64,000 nucleotides of DNA from Candidatus Heimdallarchaeota archaeon. Its GTDB lineage: Archaea; Asgardarchaeota; Heimdallarchaeia; Heimdallarchaeales; Kariarchaeaceae. The stretch's first letter is position 1. Each line of letters starts with the position of its first letter. Position numbers and translations under genes: made by a program. Below, piece by piece: positions 46,586-55,933 of this stretch. Location of the stretch: NCBI GenBank assembly GCA_026702845.1, contig JADCLS010000002.1, positions 310,001 through 374,000 of the forward strand, given 5' to 3'. Under the pieces are notes generated by a model. That model searched no databases and was not told the DNA's origin. It worked only from the letters and a program-made list of their open reading frames with translations.

Positions 46586-47443
46586 ATGACACGTGAAGTC
46601 AATAAAATACTTGTGATTGGCCTTGGTACCATGGGGAATGGTATTGCTCATGCAGCTGCAGCTGCAGGCTATGAAATTCATGCTTTTGAGATAAAACAGG
46701 AATATCTAGATAGGGGATTAAACACCATCAAGCAAAACCTAGCTAGAGAAGTAAAGAAGAATAAAATCACCCAAGAAGATATGGATGCTTCTATAGCAAG
46801 AATTAATGGGTTTATTGATCTGGATCTAGCTTGCAAGGATGTGGATTTTGTTATTGAGGCAGTATTTGAGGATATAAAGGTAAAAATAGAGCTCTATGAT
46901 CAATTACGACAGCTCCTTCCTGAAGATGTGATAATTGCCACCAACACCTCAACCATCTCCATATCACTACTAGCCGGTGGTGCACAACGTGGAGAGCGTT
47001 TTATTGGAATGCATTTTTTCAATCCTGTACCGATGATGGCTCTCTGTGAGATTATCAGAGGCCTAGATACATCTGATGAGACCCTATCCATCACACGGGA
47101 GATAGCTGAGAAAATGGGCAAACGGGTGGTGATAGCAAAAGATTCTCCTGGTTTTATAGTGAATAGGATTTTCATTCCTTTGATCAATGAGGCTGTATTT
47201 GCCTATGCAGAAGGAGTAGGAACTGCCGAGGATATTGATGTTGCCATTAAGCTAGGTCTAGGACATCCTATGGGGCCATTAACCCTTTTGGATCTCATCG
47301 GTCTTGATACTGCTTTGCATGTATCAACATCATTCTTTGAGGCATATGGGGATTCTAAATACCGTGTTCCCCCTCTGCTAAGACAAATGGTTGCATCTGG
47401 AAAGTTGGGAAGAAAATCCGGAGAGGGTTTTTACAAATATTAA
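46586..47443 (+). CDS. hbd: 3-hydroxyacyl-CoA (3-hydroxybutyryl-CoA) dehydrogenase
   Basis: A 285-residue NAD-dependent enzyme oxidising or reducing 3-hydroxyacyl-CoA. The Rossmann motif is VIGLGTMGNGIAHAAA. The catalytic His is in GMHFFNPVPMM, with the Glu in VIEAVFED and SPGFIVNRI. The C-terminal domain has GLGHPMGPLTLLDLIGLD and ends GRKSGEGFYKY. Length is normal for stand-alone Hbd. A decayed copy of its last codons lies at about 48.05 kb. Role: beta-oxidation or butyryl-CoA metabolism, fitting the acyl-CoA dehydrogenase nearby. Convergent overlap of four bases with the next gene. Confidence 0.93.
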   Translation: MTREVNKILVIGLGTMGNGIAHAAAAAGYEIHAFEIKQEYLDRGLNTIKQNLAREVKKNKITQEDMDASIARINGFIDLDLACKDVDFVIEAVFEDIKVKIELYDQLRQLLPEDVIIATNTSTISISLLAGGAQRGERFIGMHFFNPVPMMALCEIIRGLDTSDETLSITREIAEKMGKRVVIAKDSPGFIVNRIFIPLINEAVFAYAEGVGTAEDIDVAIKLGLGHPMGPLTLLDLIGLDTALHVSTSFFEAYGDSKYRVPPLLRQMVASGKLGRKSGEGFYKY

Positions 47444-47922
47444 TCTGATCTCTGTTTCAGATACAAATTCACAGCTAAGTATAACCCATTTAAGACCAAA
47501 AGAAGGATTTGGGGAAAATAGTAGATATTCACTGTCTCTTCAACACGATACTTTGGTTCATTTTGAGATCTAGACATAACATATAAGATAATACCTTGTC
47601 CAATTGCTGAAGCTGCAATTAGTGTGGAGTGAAAAACCTTTTTCTTCTCAGATTTAAAAAGAATGTAACAATGTCGTAAACCATAGTATGATGGGAAAAA
47701 TACAATCAAGGAGGAAGGTAGTCCAGAAGCTGTCCATTGATCAGCTAGATATTTTTCAGTAGGAACTTTATGTATCAGGGTTAACCAAGGCCAGTACCAG
47801 GTATATTCATGAATATAATATTTTGTTATTATATGATAAGTATAAACTTGACTGTAACTAGGAACAAATATGATTATAAATGTAGATGCAATAGCGAGTA
47901 TTTTTCTTCCTGAGTATTCCAT
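47440..47922 (-). CDS. Membrane protein, paralogue 1 of a tandem pair
   Basis: A 160-residue protein with four hydrophobic segments. The loop after segment one contains TWYWPWLTLIHKVPTEKYLA followed by DQWTASGLP, shared almost exactly with the neighbouring paralogue at 48116. No known family. Strong conservation of the W/P-rich loop between otherwise drifting copies implies a functional exposed site. It ends head-on with hbd. Confidence 0.65.
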   Translation of the reverse strand: MEYSGRKILAIASTFIIIFVPSYSQVYTYHIITKYYIHEYTWYWPWLTLIHKVPTEKYLADQWTASGLPSSLIVFFPSYYGLRHCYILFKSEKKKVFHSTLIAASAIGQGIILYVMSRSQNEPKYRVEETVNIYYFPQILLLVLNGLYLAVNLYLKQRSD

Positions 47923-48040
47923 AAATAAGTTGGATCAATTACTTATTTATTATCTATTGAAATTCTCTTGACTAATGATTAGAATGAAAAATCTAAGTGA
48001 GATCCTCTAAATCTTTCACTATCCTGAAAACACAATGAAT

Positions 48041-48113
48041 GTTATCTTTGAGGTATCTCTACTACTAAGACAGATGGCAACTGCAGGGAAAATCTGGAAA
48101 ACGGTTACATAAT
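48041..48113 (+). pseudogene. Decayed remnant of the hbd 3' end
   Basis: The sequence around 48053 encodes VSLLLRQMATAGK, aligning with VPPLLRQMVASGK of intact hbd (47365 onward). After a small deletion the next bases give KSGK in another frame, matching KSGEGF. It ends three bases before the stop of the second membrane paralogue, as intact hbd abuts the first. It is a relic of tandem duplication. Confidence 0.7.
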
Positions 48114-48115
48114 TA

Positions 48116-48634
48116 CTAGTCTGTATCTTCCTCTTTGGACATTTTTGCCTTAACTAGTTGCTTATCAAATGCATTCTGAAAGTGTTTTATGAAATATAGC
48201 ACATTTATCACCATCAATGCAAGCTGAGGGATGTAATAGATCGATACTTCCTCGTTAATATAATCTGGTTGCGATTTAGACATTACAAAGATAATAATTA
48301 ACTGTCCAAGTGCTGCTACTGAGATGATGAGAGATTTTAATGTTGATTTTTCCTCGTTCATATACATCTGATAACAGGCACGTAAAGCATAGAAAAAGGG
48401 AAAGAAGACAATAATTGACCAGGGAAGACCCGAGGCGATCCACTGATCTGCAAGATATCGATCTGAGGGTACCTTATGGATAAGTGTGAGCCATGGCCAG
48501 TACCAGGTGCTTTCCACGATGTGGCCGATTGATGAACTTGTATTGGTGATAACCTTGCTGAAGGTTGGAATGAAAAGGATGATAAATGCAGAGATCGATG
48601 CAATAGCTTTCCTTTCTGTACTAGCAACTTCCAT
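48116..48634 (-). CDS. Membrane protein, paralogue 2 of a tandem pair
   Basis: A 172-residue, four-segment membrane protein paralogous to the one at 47440. Both share STWYWPWLTLIHKVP-type and YLADQWIASGLP-type loops, similar segment order, and end in a charged tail (longer here: AKMSKEEDTD). It arose with the hbd remnant by segmental duplication. Function unknown. Confidence 0.65.
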   Translation of the reverse strand: MEVASTERKAIASISAFIILFIPTFSKVITNTSSSIGHIVESTWYWPWLTLIHKVPSDRYLADQWIASGLPWSIIVFFPFFYALRACYQMYMNEEKSTLKSLIISVAALGQLIIIFVMSKSQPDYINEEVSIYYIPQLALMVINVLYFIKHFQNAFDKQLVKAKMSKEEDTD

Positions 48635-48815
48635 CTATGTGATTTTTAAATTTTCAGTATTTTAAGGTAGAGGAATTGAAGTGTTTACAAGTTAGTATCC
48701 TAGGATGATTGTTAACCAGAGGTAGTATTCACATTAATAAATACTAATCAAAAAAATGTGATTTAAGGTATTTAATCATAATAACTAATACAAAGGAGTA
48801 AACTAAAGATAAGGT

Positions 48816-49358
48816 ATGCTGAAAATTGCCCGAGGTTGGAGTAATCAAAAGACTCTGGGAATGTGCACTGAATGTAACAAAACAACTGAACAGGAAATAG
48901 TCCAGTATCAGAATAAAATTAACATCGGTCCGATTCCAATCATGGGTAGCGGACCTAGAGATTTTGGACTACAGTGTCATAAATGTATGACAATCAATGC
49001 AATCAATAAAAAAGATATCGCCAAGGCGAGGAAATTCAAATATTATGATACTGCCAGAAAACAGACAGGACAAGCTGATTCTGTGAATTTAAAAGCTAAG
49101 AAACGATTAAAATATCCTATACTCACTGAAAAAGACCGGGAGAAATTCATCAAGCACAATCGTCGTGAAGGTTATCTATCCACAGCACTGGGTTTTATAT
49201 TTGGGATAATTATCATTGCCACTCTTGATATATTTGGTCATTCACCACTATGGGGAGTTGCAGTATTGCTTTTTTTCGTGATAGGTGGGTTATATGCGGC
49301 ATTTGAGGATCCTGAAAGAAAGCATAGGGATTACTACAGAGCTGGGAAGAAAATATGA
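48816..49358 (+). CDS. Zinc-ribbon membrane protein
   Basis: A 180-residue protein. The N-terminal half has CTEC (residues 17-20) and CHKC (54-57), a likely zinc ribbon separated by a glycine/proline-rich spacer. A basic stretch follows, then two membrane segments (about 123-140 and 145-161). The next gene overlaps by four bases. No family recognised. Confidence 0.6.
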   Translation: MLKIARGWSNQKTLGMCTECNKTTEQEIVQYQNKINIGPIPIMGSGPRDFGLQCHKCMTINAINKKDIAKARKFKYYDTARKQTGQADSVNLKAKKRLKYPILTEKDREKFIKHNRREGYLSTALGFIFGIIIIATLDIFGHSPLWGVAVLLFFVIGGLYAAFEDPERKHRDYYRAGKKI

Positions 49359-49687
49359 TTGAAGACCTTAACGTCCAAGTAACTCAGAATAAGATCAAGA
49401 TCAACATAATTTGGGTTGAAGATGGAGTATCACTTGGGGGCAGAATCGCGATTTCATCATCACATATCGATTGGTTAATACAAGCACTTTCTGCTAGCTT
49501 GGAATGGCAAAACTCTGAACAGATATCTGATGACGAGTATATCAAGGTAAGCTGCATCGGACATGAAATGAATCCTACAGTAAGTGTAGCGTACTCGCAA
49601 AAATGTGAAACAGAAGCGGTGATTATCCTCTCTGAGGAACGTGTTGAGGAACTTATTTCTGAGTTGAGAAAATTGAAGGAATTATAG
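49355..49687 (+). CDS. Uncharacterised 110-residue protein coupled to the zinc-ribbon protein
   Basis: A soluble, mostly beta then helical protein (ending VEELISELRKLKEL). No motif recognised. The ATGA overlap with the upstream gene indicates co-translation. Its 3' end overlaps the convergent 687-residue gene by six bases. Confidence 0.55.
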   Translation: MIEDLNVQVTQNKIKINIIWVEDGVSLGGRIAISSSHIDWLIQALSASLEWQNSEQISDDEYIKVSCIGHEMNPTVSVAYSQKCETEAVIILSEERVEELISELRKLKEL

Positions 49688-51745
49688 TTTGAATGTACGT
49701 TTGAATCTATTGGTGAAATAATAATAAAGATAGATGAAGGGGATCTGGAGAAGAGCGATAATTGGGAGAAGATCACGCAATTCTGTGGCAATATCAGTAA
49801 TACCAAGATTAAGATAATTGTTGATCCCTATTAGTAATGCCCCTGCAACTGAACCATAACCGGTGATCTGTTTAATCATCTCATACTGAGATTCTGTTAA
49901 TCCTAGTGCAGTCACTCCTAAGGCGACAAAATTGATTTTCTGGAAGGTATATTCATCTGTGTGAATGGGGATGCCCTTGGAGTCATACATGGGTGAGGCC
50001 ATGATAATAAGTTCAGAATCACCACTATGTTCTGGTGTTAATGCTACTCTAATACTTACAATCTCATCTGAATCACAATGAAGTTCCAATTCTGTTGGTG
50101 AAATAGTATCAGTAGATGAGAATCGTACCCTCATTCCCTTTTCATAAGGATTTTTTAGTTTGAGCTCCACGAGAGTTGTTTGATATATTTTAAACTGGTT
50201 TAGAGGGTTGAATTCTTGGATAAAATCCGATTCACCTACCTCAAAATATTCAACGGTATTATCCTCCTCCCGGGAATTATGAACGATCTTGTACCAAATT
50301 ACACTCAACATAAGGAGGCCAAGAGCTATCCACTTAAGAAACGAGAGATAAGATACACTAATTCCCGTTGATACCTGCACTGATGCAATAATCAAAAATA
50401 ATATCAAACCCATACCAAGAAGGGTAGTAAAGAAATTTATGAAGATTATAATTGACATTGGAATCTTTTTGGATACAGATTTCTCTTCAACCTTTAAATA
50501 ATTATGAGTGGTGAGATCACTTTCAAATGAAAGAGAAAACTCTCCCAGATTCTCAGATTGGTGCTTGTATTTATTGTATCTGAAATAGATAAAGGGAATG
50601 AAGAGAATGATCTCAATGATCAATACAGAGAGCAATAATAAATAACTATTCTCAATTATCTGAATTCCAGATCCTATAATTTCTATAATATTACTCCATA
50701 AAATGGATATGGCCATTACTATAACATTTGCCACACTGAATTCAGTAAGTTTATCACCCTTTCGTCGTACAGCCACTGCCTCTACCCTTGCACTAGAACG
50801 ATATTTTGGGTTTTGTTTGAATTTTCCCTCTTCTTCTGCCCTCACTTGTATTTGAAGGGTTACTTCATCTTGTTCCTGATGTACAAAGATATGAAATGGG
50901 ATAGTTCTGACTGATCCTGGAGTCATAGAGACTGATTTCTTTGTATGCATATCTGATAGAGATCCACTTACAATCTCAATTATGAACCTAGATGTGATCT
51001 TAAGCGTATTTTTGAATTCAATATTGATTTGGGTGTACTGATTTTTGAAGAATGAATGATATGGTAACCATATCCTTGTTATCTCCACACCATTATTTAC
51101 TATAAATGTTTTCATTTCCCTGTTCTTCTCATCCTGTTTAAGTGTTCGACTCTCATTTCTTATTTTCAAACCGTAATACACAATCAGGCTGATTGGCATA
51201 AAAATTAGAAGCACTAGGCTATTGACAAAGAATATCTGTATGGCTACTAACTCTGCAAGTTCATAGGGTAAACCACTATAAAAGTAGAGAATAGAACCGA
51301 TAGACACACCTGTCACCAATGCAAGACCAAGGATTGCTGCCATGGTCTCCTGTAGAATATACTTCCAAGTACTTTTACTTCTCAAAAAATCCCTTATTGA
51401 TGCAAAGTACACCTGTAATTCAACAGACAATTTACCAGCAACATATGCCCCAAGAAAGTTAGCAATTGCACCCAGAACTCGATCCCATCCAAACACAATA
51501 TCACCAAGAAGGCTATGATAGATATCAATGATGAGATTACCAAAGCCTGCAGTTAAACCTCCAATAAGACTCCCAAAGACCACAGCTGTCAATCCAGGCA
51601 TGAAGATACCTAATCTGAATTCAGCCTCACTGTCAAACCGTGGAATAAATTGAAGGTCATCCACGATTAGGGATACTGCTGCATAGAGGATTGATAATAT
51701 CACTATGAGATTGAAATTGATAGAATTTTGTTTGACCTTGGCCAT
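49682..51745 (-). CDS. Membrane protein with ECF-S-like N-terminus and two beta-sandwich domains
   Basis: A 687-residue protein. The first ~200 residues form six membrane segments resembling a substrate-binding S component of ECF transporters (GIFMPGLTAVVFGSLIGGLT, AIANFLGAYVAGKLS). A beta-rich domain follows (about 215-325), then further membrane segments (about 340-395 and 430-490). A second beta-rich domain (about 505-625) precedes a C-terminal membrane hairpin. The beta parts look like CARDB-type sandwiches. No ECF ATPases are adjacent. Vitamin or metal uptake is one hypothesis; otherwise unknown. Confidence 0.6.
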   Translation of the reverse strand: MAKVKQNSINFNLIVILSILYAAVSLIVDDLQFIPRFDSEAEFRLGIFMPGLTAVVFGSLIGGLTAGFGNLIIDIYHSLLGDIVFGWDRVLGAIANFLGAYVAGKLSVELQVYFASIRDFLRSKSTWKYILQETMAAILGLALVTGVSIGSILYFYSGLPYELAELVAIQIFFVNSLVLLIFMPISLIVYYGLKIRNESRTLKQDEKNREMKTFIVNNGVEITRIWLPYHSFFKNQYTQINIEFKNTLKITSRFIIEIVSGSLSDMHTKKSVSMTPGSVRTIPFHIFVHQEQDEVTLQIQVRAEEEGKFKQNPKYRSSARVEAVAVRRKGDKLTEFSVANVIVMAISILWSNIIEIIGSGIQIIENSYLLLLSVLIIEIILFIPFIYFRYNKYKHQSENLGEFSLSFESDLTTHNYLKVEEKSVSKKIPMSIIIFINFFTTLLGMGLILFLIIASVQVSTGISVSYLSFLKWIALGLLMLSVIWYKIVHNSREEDNTVEYFEVGESDFIQEFNPLNQFKIYQTTLVELKLKNPYEKGMRVRFSSTDTISPTELELHCDSDEIVSIRVALTPEHSGDSELIIMASPMYDSKGIPIHTDEYTFQKINFVALGVTALGLTESQYEMIKQITGYGSVAGALLIGINNYLNLGITDIATELRDLLPIIALLQIPFIYLYYYFTNRFKRTFKL

Positions 51746-51824
51746 GGAGAATTCTTTAGTAATACTGATTTAAGGATTGAGTGTTTTACTAGAAGAACTA
51801 TTCGATAATTTTCAATTTCTTGTG

Positions 51825-52757
51825 TTATTTTAATGTTGACTGTTCAAGATCAATAAATCTAAGGTACAACACCTGTTCATTGATCTCCAGATAATTGATA
51901 ATCCTAAGGCATGATTTGATGGCATTACCAATAAGCTCAGTGATAACCTCTCCATATTCCACCTCAAGAATAACATTATCTGTAGCAATATCTGTGGCTA
52001 CATTTTCTGGATCAAACCATGTTCCTCGAACTGCAGTCTCAGTGACAGCCTGGAAGTATGGTTGCAGAACAAATGCCTTCAATCTTGACATGGTGATGGA
52101 TAATAATTCACTCTCCACCCTCTCAAGATGGACATTGAGATCTTCATTACCATAGAGCAAAAGAAAAAGTGTATCCTTTGCTTTTTGAAGTAACTGTTTA
52201 CCGTCCTCAGATATGTTCTTGGGAGAGATCACTGCAGATCCAACTTCAGGGGGATTGTGAAGGTAATTTTCTTTAAATAATATATCCCTGTTGAAACGGT
52301 TGAATTCTGCTATGGTCTGTATAAGCATCTGTTCATCAAAACCCATTGCCTTTACCCGTTCTATGGTTCCAGATCTTATTTTCAACAGTTCCTGGGGACT
52401 ATAAGTATATCCAAGATAAAGTGTTTTGGATCGCATGTTCCCATTTAGAACAAATAACATAAAGATGAACACAGCCATACCAATATAATAGATCAAATCA
52501 TAAAGATTTTGCTTGAAATATATGTATGGAATGAAAGTAACCCATGGTAGTAGATAAAACATTTTGGATTGCTCATACTTCACCTCATTGTGAATATAAC
52601 CTAGTGTGAGGAAGAATACACCTGCTATCACAACAGAAAGCAGAATTAAAGCAGGTACACCTTCAGCAAGCCATACCAGAATCCCAAATAGTATGAAGCA
52701 TGGTAGATATATGAGGAATAATACAATCAGTATGTTTCTCGAGGAGGAGGTCATCAA
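51825..52757 (-). CDS. Membrane protein with C-terminal soluble domain
   Basis: A 310-residue protein. Four hydrophobic segments occupy about residues 8-110. A cytoplasmic region then includes helical stretches and a terminal part ending YLRFIDLEQSTLK. No recognised family. Possibly cotranscribed with the 687-residue gene 80 bases downstream. Confidence 0.55.
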   Translation of the reverse strand: MMTSSSRNILIVLFLIYLPCFILFGILVWLAEGVPALILLSVVIAGVFFLTLGYIHNEVKYEQSKMFYLLPWVTFIPYIYFKQNLYDLIYYIGMAVFIFMLFVLNGNMRSKTLYLGYTYSPQELLKIRSGTIERVKAMGFDEQMLIQTIAEFNRFNRDILFKENYLHNPPEVGSAVISPKNISEDGKQLLQKAKDTLFLLLYGNEDLNVHLERVESELLSITMSRLKAFVLQPYFQAVTETAVRGTWFDPENVATDIATDNVILEVEYGEVITELIGNAIKSCLRIINYLEINEQVLYLRFIDLEQSTLK

Positions 52758-52832
52758 TATCAGTCAAATCAAAGATTAAAATACTTTATTGAGATGGAGT
52801 AGACTCTCAAGTGATAATGGATCAAAATTAAC

Positions 52833-52903
52833 AGGCCTGCCAGGACTCGAACCCAGGTCAACGGAGCCAAAACCCGCTATGATTGCCGCTACACCACAGG
52901 CCT
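52833..52903 (-). tRNA. tRNA-Gln (anticodon UUG)
   Basis: The 71-base minus-strand sequence folds as a full cloverleaf. The 7-bp acceptor stem is AGGCCTG/CAGGCCT. The D arm starts GTGT. The anticodon stem is GCGGG/TCCGT with loop TTTTGGC, giving anticodon UUG. The T arm CTGGG-TTCGAGT-CCTGG has the TTC loop. The stem includes G-U pairs but is consistent. CCA is not encoded. Confidence 0.95.
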
Positions 52904-53012
52904 AATATTGAGAACGCACATTTCTCAACACATTTGATATTGTAAATGAGTTAAAAAATATTGAGGAAGTAACGGGGAGATCATTGCAAAAAACTACATA
53001 AAAATTTGATCT

Positions 53013-53534
53013 TTAATCGAAATGTTCGCTTTCCATTTCTTTTCTTCTCAAATCCTTTCGATGTTCCAATCTAAGTTTGGCCTGCTCAAAACGTCTTTTA
53101 TCAAGATCTGATTCTAGTTTCAGTTTAGGTGCCTCCATGGGGTTACCCTCTTTATCCAGACAGACAAAAGTAAGAAATGCAGAACCTGTTTTCAATCTCA
53201 CACCTGTCATCAGGTTCTCAGTTTCCACTCGTACACCCACCTCCATGGAAGTTCGGCCTACATAATTAACACATGCTTTGAGGATCAACATCTCACCGAC
53301 ATGTACTGGATTGAGAAAACTCATGTGATCAATTGATGCAGTGACTACACGAGATCTGCAGTGCCTAAGAGCAGCCATACCAGCAACATTATCAATTAGG
53401 TTAAGAATGGCTCCTCCATTAACACTTCCGAGCTCCAATTCATCACCCCTTCTGGATGGATTGCTATCTGCCGGCATCATGATTTTGTTGTATATGATTT
53501 CACTTTCTCTAGGTGATTTTTCCATGGCTTCCAT
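53013..53534 (-). CDS. Acyl-CoA thioesterase, hotdog fold (BFIT/Acot type)
   Basis: A 173-residue hydrolase of acyl-CoA. The hotdog signature is NGGAILNLIDNVAGMAAL, then VVTASIDHMSFLNPVHVGE and GRTSMEVGVRVE. The C-terminal ~35 residues are helical and charged. Cytosolic long-chain acyl-CoA thioesterases share these motifs. It fits acyl-CoA metabolism elsewhere in the window. The start could be the first or fourth codon (MEAM). Confidence 0.88.
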   Translation of the reverse strand: MEAMEKSPRESEIIYNKIMMPADSNPSRRGDELELGSVNGGAILNLIDNVAGMAALRHCRSRVVTASIDHMSFLNPVHVGEMLILKACVNYVGRTSMEVGVRVETENLMTGVRLKTGSAFLTFVCLDKEGNPMEAPKLKLESDLDKRRFEQAKLRLEHRKDLRRKEMESEHFD

Positions 53535-53648
53535 GTGAATAACACCTATAAGTTTTCTATTGAAAATGATAATTCAATTGAGGTTTTTTTTTAAAAATGG
53601 TAAATGTATTTCTATCCTTTTATTAAGTCAAACATCTAGTATATTTTC

Positions 53649-54779
53649 ATGCGAAAATTAGTTATATTTCTAGGAATTTTTTTCCTACTCTATGCTAGTA
53701 CAATGAGTGTTACTGCGGAAAGTACGGAACGGACTGCATCCTTCACCACATCCAAAGGGACCATTGTGAAAATCAATGCCACCTTTGAACATGATGGGTT
53801 GAACAATGGTAAACCATCATTTATGGTGAATGATACTTATGAGCTGCAAATTACCGTTGCTGTAACATCTCTTGGAGCAGAGGTTCGCGATTTTCATGAT
53901 ATCACTCTTGAAATTAGTATTGAATCAGGATCATTGATTGGAGACGCACTTCCTTTTTACAAGGGATATTTCTTTGATAGTGAGACCAGATTAACTACTA
54001 ATAGCAGTGTTAGTTACAGTATTGACATGTTCATTACAGGAGATAATAATGATCATGATGCTGAGCTAAGTGTCAAATTATCTGGAAAAGAGAATATTGG
54101 AGAGGCAAGAGACCCTACCTCTGAGTTTGATGCCGTCACAGCAGAAGTTGTTGTTAATCCTAGTGCTACAACCAATAATATCACAAACCTTGCAGGAACA
54201 GAACAAATGACTAAATCTATCGAAAACTATGCATCCAAGGACTCTAAGGTTAAGTTTGAATTCTTCATGATGCATGAAGGTTTATCCAATAGCTCAAGTA
54301 AACCCACCATTCTTTCCAAGAATAGATATGCCATGAATTTCAAGGTTACTCTGGTTGAATTGGGTGCAGATGCAAGAGATATTCATGATTTCTCAATTAG
54401 AGTAAAATTGGTTGATGAGAGCATTAGCGATCTGGTTCCAGGCAATGATCCATCAGAGTACTATGGAGGAGGTGTGGATGATACTACTAGGTTAACAACA
54501 GTAGGGCAATCAATCACCCTTAATCTAGTTTTCTTTGCATCCACCAATGTAAATAATTCAGAAGTGGCCATGACTATTACATTGAGTGTCAAGGAGGATG
54601 TTGAGTTCATAGATCCCACATCTGATTTTGAGATAGGTGCAAGTCTGATACTTAATGAGGGTCAGGCAAATGTATTTGATCAGCTACTCTCACAAACCAA
54701 TGATTTTGATGTCTATACACCTTATTTCATATTCATTACAATCCCCATTCTTGTAAAATTATCTAAAAAGCAAAGATAG
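53649..54779 (+). CDS. Secreted two-repeat surface protein, probable archaeosortase substrate
   Basis: A 376-residue protein. A signal peptide covers residues 1-23. Two homologous beta-rich domains follow, about 28-170 and 195-345. Both have a Leu-Gly-Ala-x-x-Arg-Asp-h-His-Asp segment (SLGAEVRDFHDI and ELGADARDIHDF), TRLTT and DPTS-[ED]-F. The tail is a short TM-like stretch (YTPYFIFITIPILV) plus KLSKKQR, the form of a C-terminal sorting signal. The archaeosortase gene follows 54 bases later on the same strand. Probably processed and anchored at the cell surface. Confidence 0.7.
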   Translation: MRKLVIFLGIFFLLYASTMSVTAESTERTASFTTSKGTIVKINATFEHDGLNNGKPSFMVNDTYELQITVAVTSLGAEVRDFHDITLEISIESGSLIGDALPFYKGYFFDSETRLTTNSSVSYSIDMFITGDNNDHDAELSVKLSGKENIGEARDPTSEFDAVTAEVVVNPSATTNNITNLAGTEQMTKSIENYASKDSKVKFEFFMMHEGLSNSSSKPTILSKNRYAMNFKVTLVELGADARDIHDFSIRVKLVDESISDLVPGNDPSEYYGGGVDDTTRLTTVGQSITLNLVFFASTNVNNSEVAMTITLSVKEDVEFIDPTSDFEIGASLILNEGQANVFDQLLSQTNDFDVYTPYFIFITIPILVKLSKKQR

Positions 54780-54833
54780 AGTTATACTAAGGTCTAAAGT
54801 TTTATAATTATTCCTGCAATTGTTTGCTTAGCA

Positions 54834-55592
54834 ATGTCTAGTCTCATTCCCAGCAAGGATAATCCTCATCCATTACTAAAACTTCAAGGAAAGGAAAGAC
54901 AAAATTTCGCCATTAAGTCTATACTCGTTACAGTAGCCCTTACTATTATCATTTACATCTTTCCGGGTTATTATGGTTTGGAGAAATTAACTACGATGTC
55001 ATCCTACTTTTTATTGGATTTATTTGGTTTTCATCCACGATTATTCACCTACGAGGATACTTTGTCGAGATTGGGATTGATTGATAGATTCTTATATAAC
55101 TTGTACGATTCCAAAAGGGCTACATATCCAGCAATCAGTATCCAAGCAGATTATTTCACAAGAAGTAACTATCTAATTATCAGAGCATGTACTGGGATGC
55201 AAGCAGGAGCATTGCTTGTTGGATTAATCTGGGCTACACCAGCAAAAACCCATGATAGAATTCGATCAACCTATGTTGTCTTGTTAGCTTTATTCATTGG
55301 TAATGTAATGAGAATAGCAGCGATGATTGCGATGACTACTATATTTATGACATCATTCGAACTCGATTATGAACAATCATGGCACCTATCTCATGATATT
55401 ATGGGTAGACCCCTTGGTTTCATAGGTACAATCGGGTTCACTTTGCTTATTGAAATGAGAAATGTCAAAATTCTGGATACCATTCAGGTATGGATAGACT
55501 GGATATTGAATTCAAAACCCAAGGAAACCAAAAAGGAGATTGAAGTTAAGGAAAAATCTGACCCTGACCATGATGATCTTGAAGCTAAATAG
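54834..55592 (+). CDS. Archaeosortase/exosortase-family transpeptidase
   Basis: A 252-residue membrane protein with about six segments and the family's catalytic residues: Cys119 in RACTGMQAGALL, Arg160 in GNVMRI, and His184/His187 in SWHLSHDIMG. Archaeosortases cut C-terminal sorting signals and attach the protein to lipid. The C-terminal ~30 residues are charged and cytoplasmic. Immediately upstream is a secreted protein with a candidate signal, suggesting a dedicated pair. Confidence 0.85.
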   Translation: MSSLIPSKDNPHPLLKLQGKERQNFAIKSILVTVALTIIIYIFPGYYGLEKLTTMSSYFLLDLFGFHPRLFTYEDTLSRLGLIDRFLYNLYDSKRATYPAISIQADYFTRSNYLIIRACTGMQAGALLVGLIWATPAKTHDRIRSTYVVLLALFIGNVMRIAAMIAMTTIFMTSFELDYEQSWHLSHDIMGRPLGFIGTIGFTLLIEMRNVKILDTIQVWIDWILNSKPKETKKEIEVKEKSDPDHDDLEAK

Positions 55593-55701
55593 GCTATTCT
55601 ATGTGTAGAAAAGCACATAAGCAAACAAATTTGTATAAAATTAAACATATCCTTATTCTGAGCGCGAAAGGGTATAATATTATGACGAATAGGATCGGAT
55701 T

Positions 55702-55932
55702 ATGAGCACTCAAAGCTATATATTAATTCATTGTAATCTTGGAAAGGAGAATGATGTGAAAGGAGAACTACAAAAACTAGAGGAAATTCGTGAGGTTCAT
55801 GTAGTTATGGGAAGCTATGATATTGTCTGCTTAGTTGAGGTAAATGAGACAAAGGAACTACGACCACTGGTAACGAATAAAATCCGAACAATAAATGGCG
55901 TAAGACAGACAATGACCGTTATAATCGTCTAA
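55702..55932 (+). CDS. Stand-alone Lrp/AsnC ligand-binding (RAM) domain
   Basis: A 76-residue protein consisting only of the effector domain of Lrp/AsnC regulators: a ferredoxin-like fold with YILIHCNLGKENDVK, EVHVVMGSYDIVCLVEV and the final strand RQTMTVIIV. There is no helix-turn-helix. Such SL-RAM proteins may bind amino acids and modulate Lrp partners. It meets the next gene convergently one base apart. Confidence 0.85.
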   Translation: MSTQSYILIHCNLGKENDVKGELQKLEEIREVHVVMGSYDIVCLVEVNETKELRPLVTNKIRTINGVRQTMTVIIV

Positions 55933-55933
55933 A

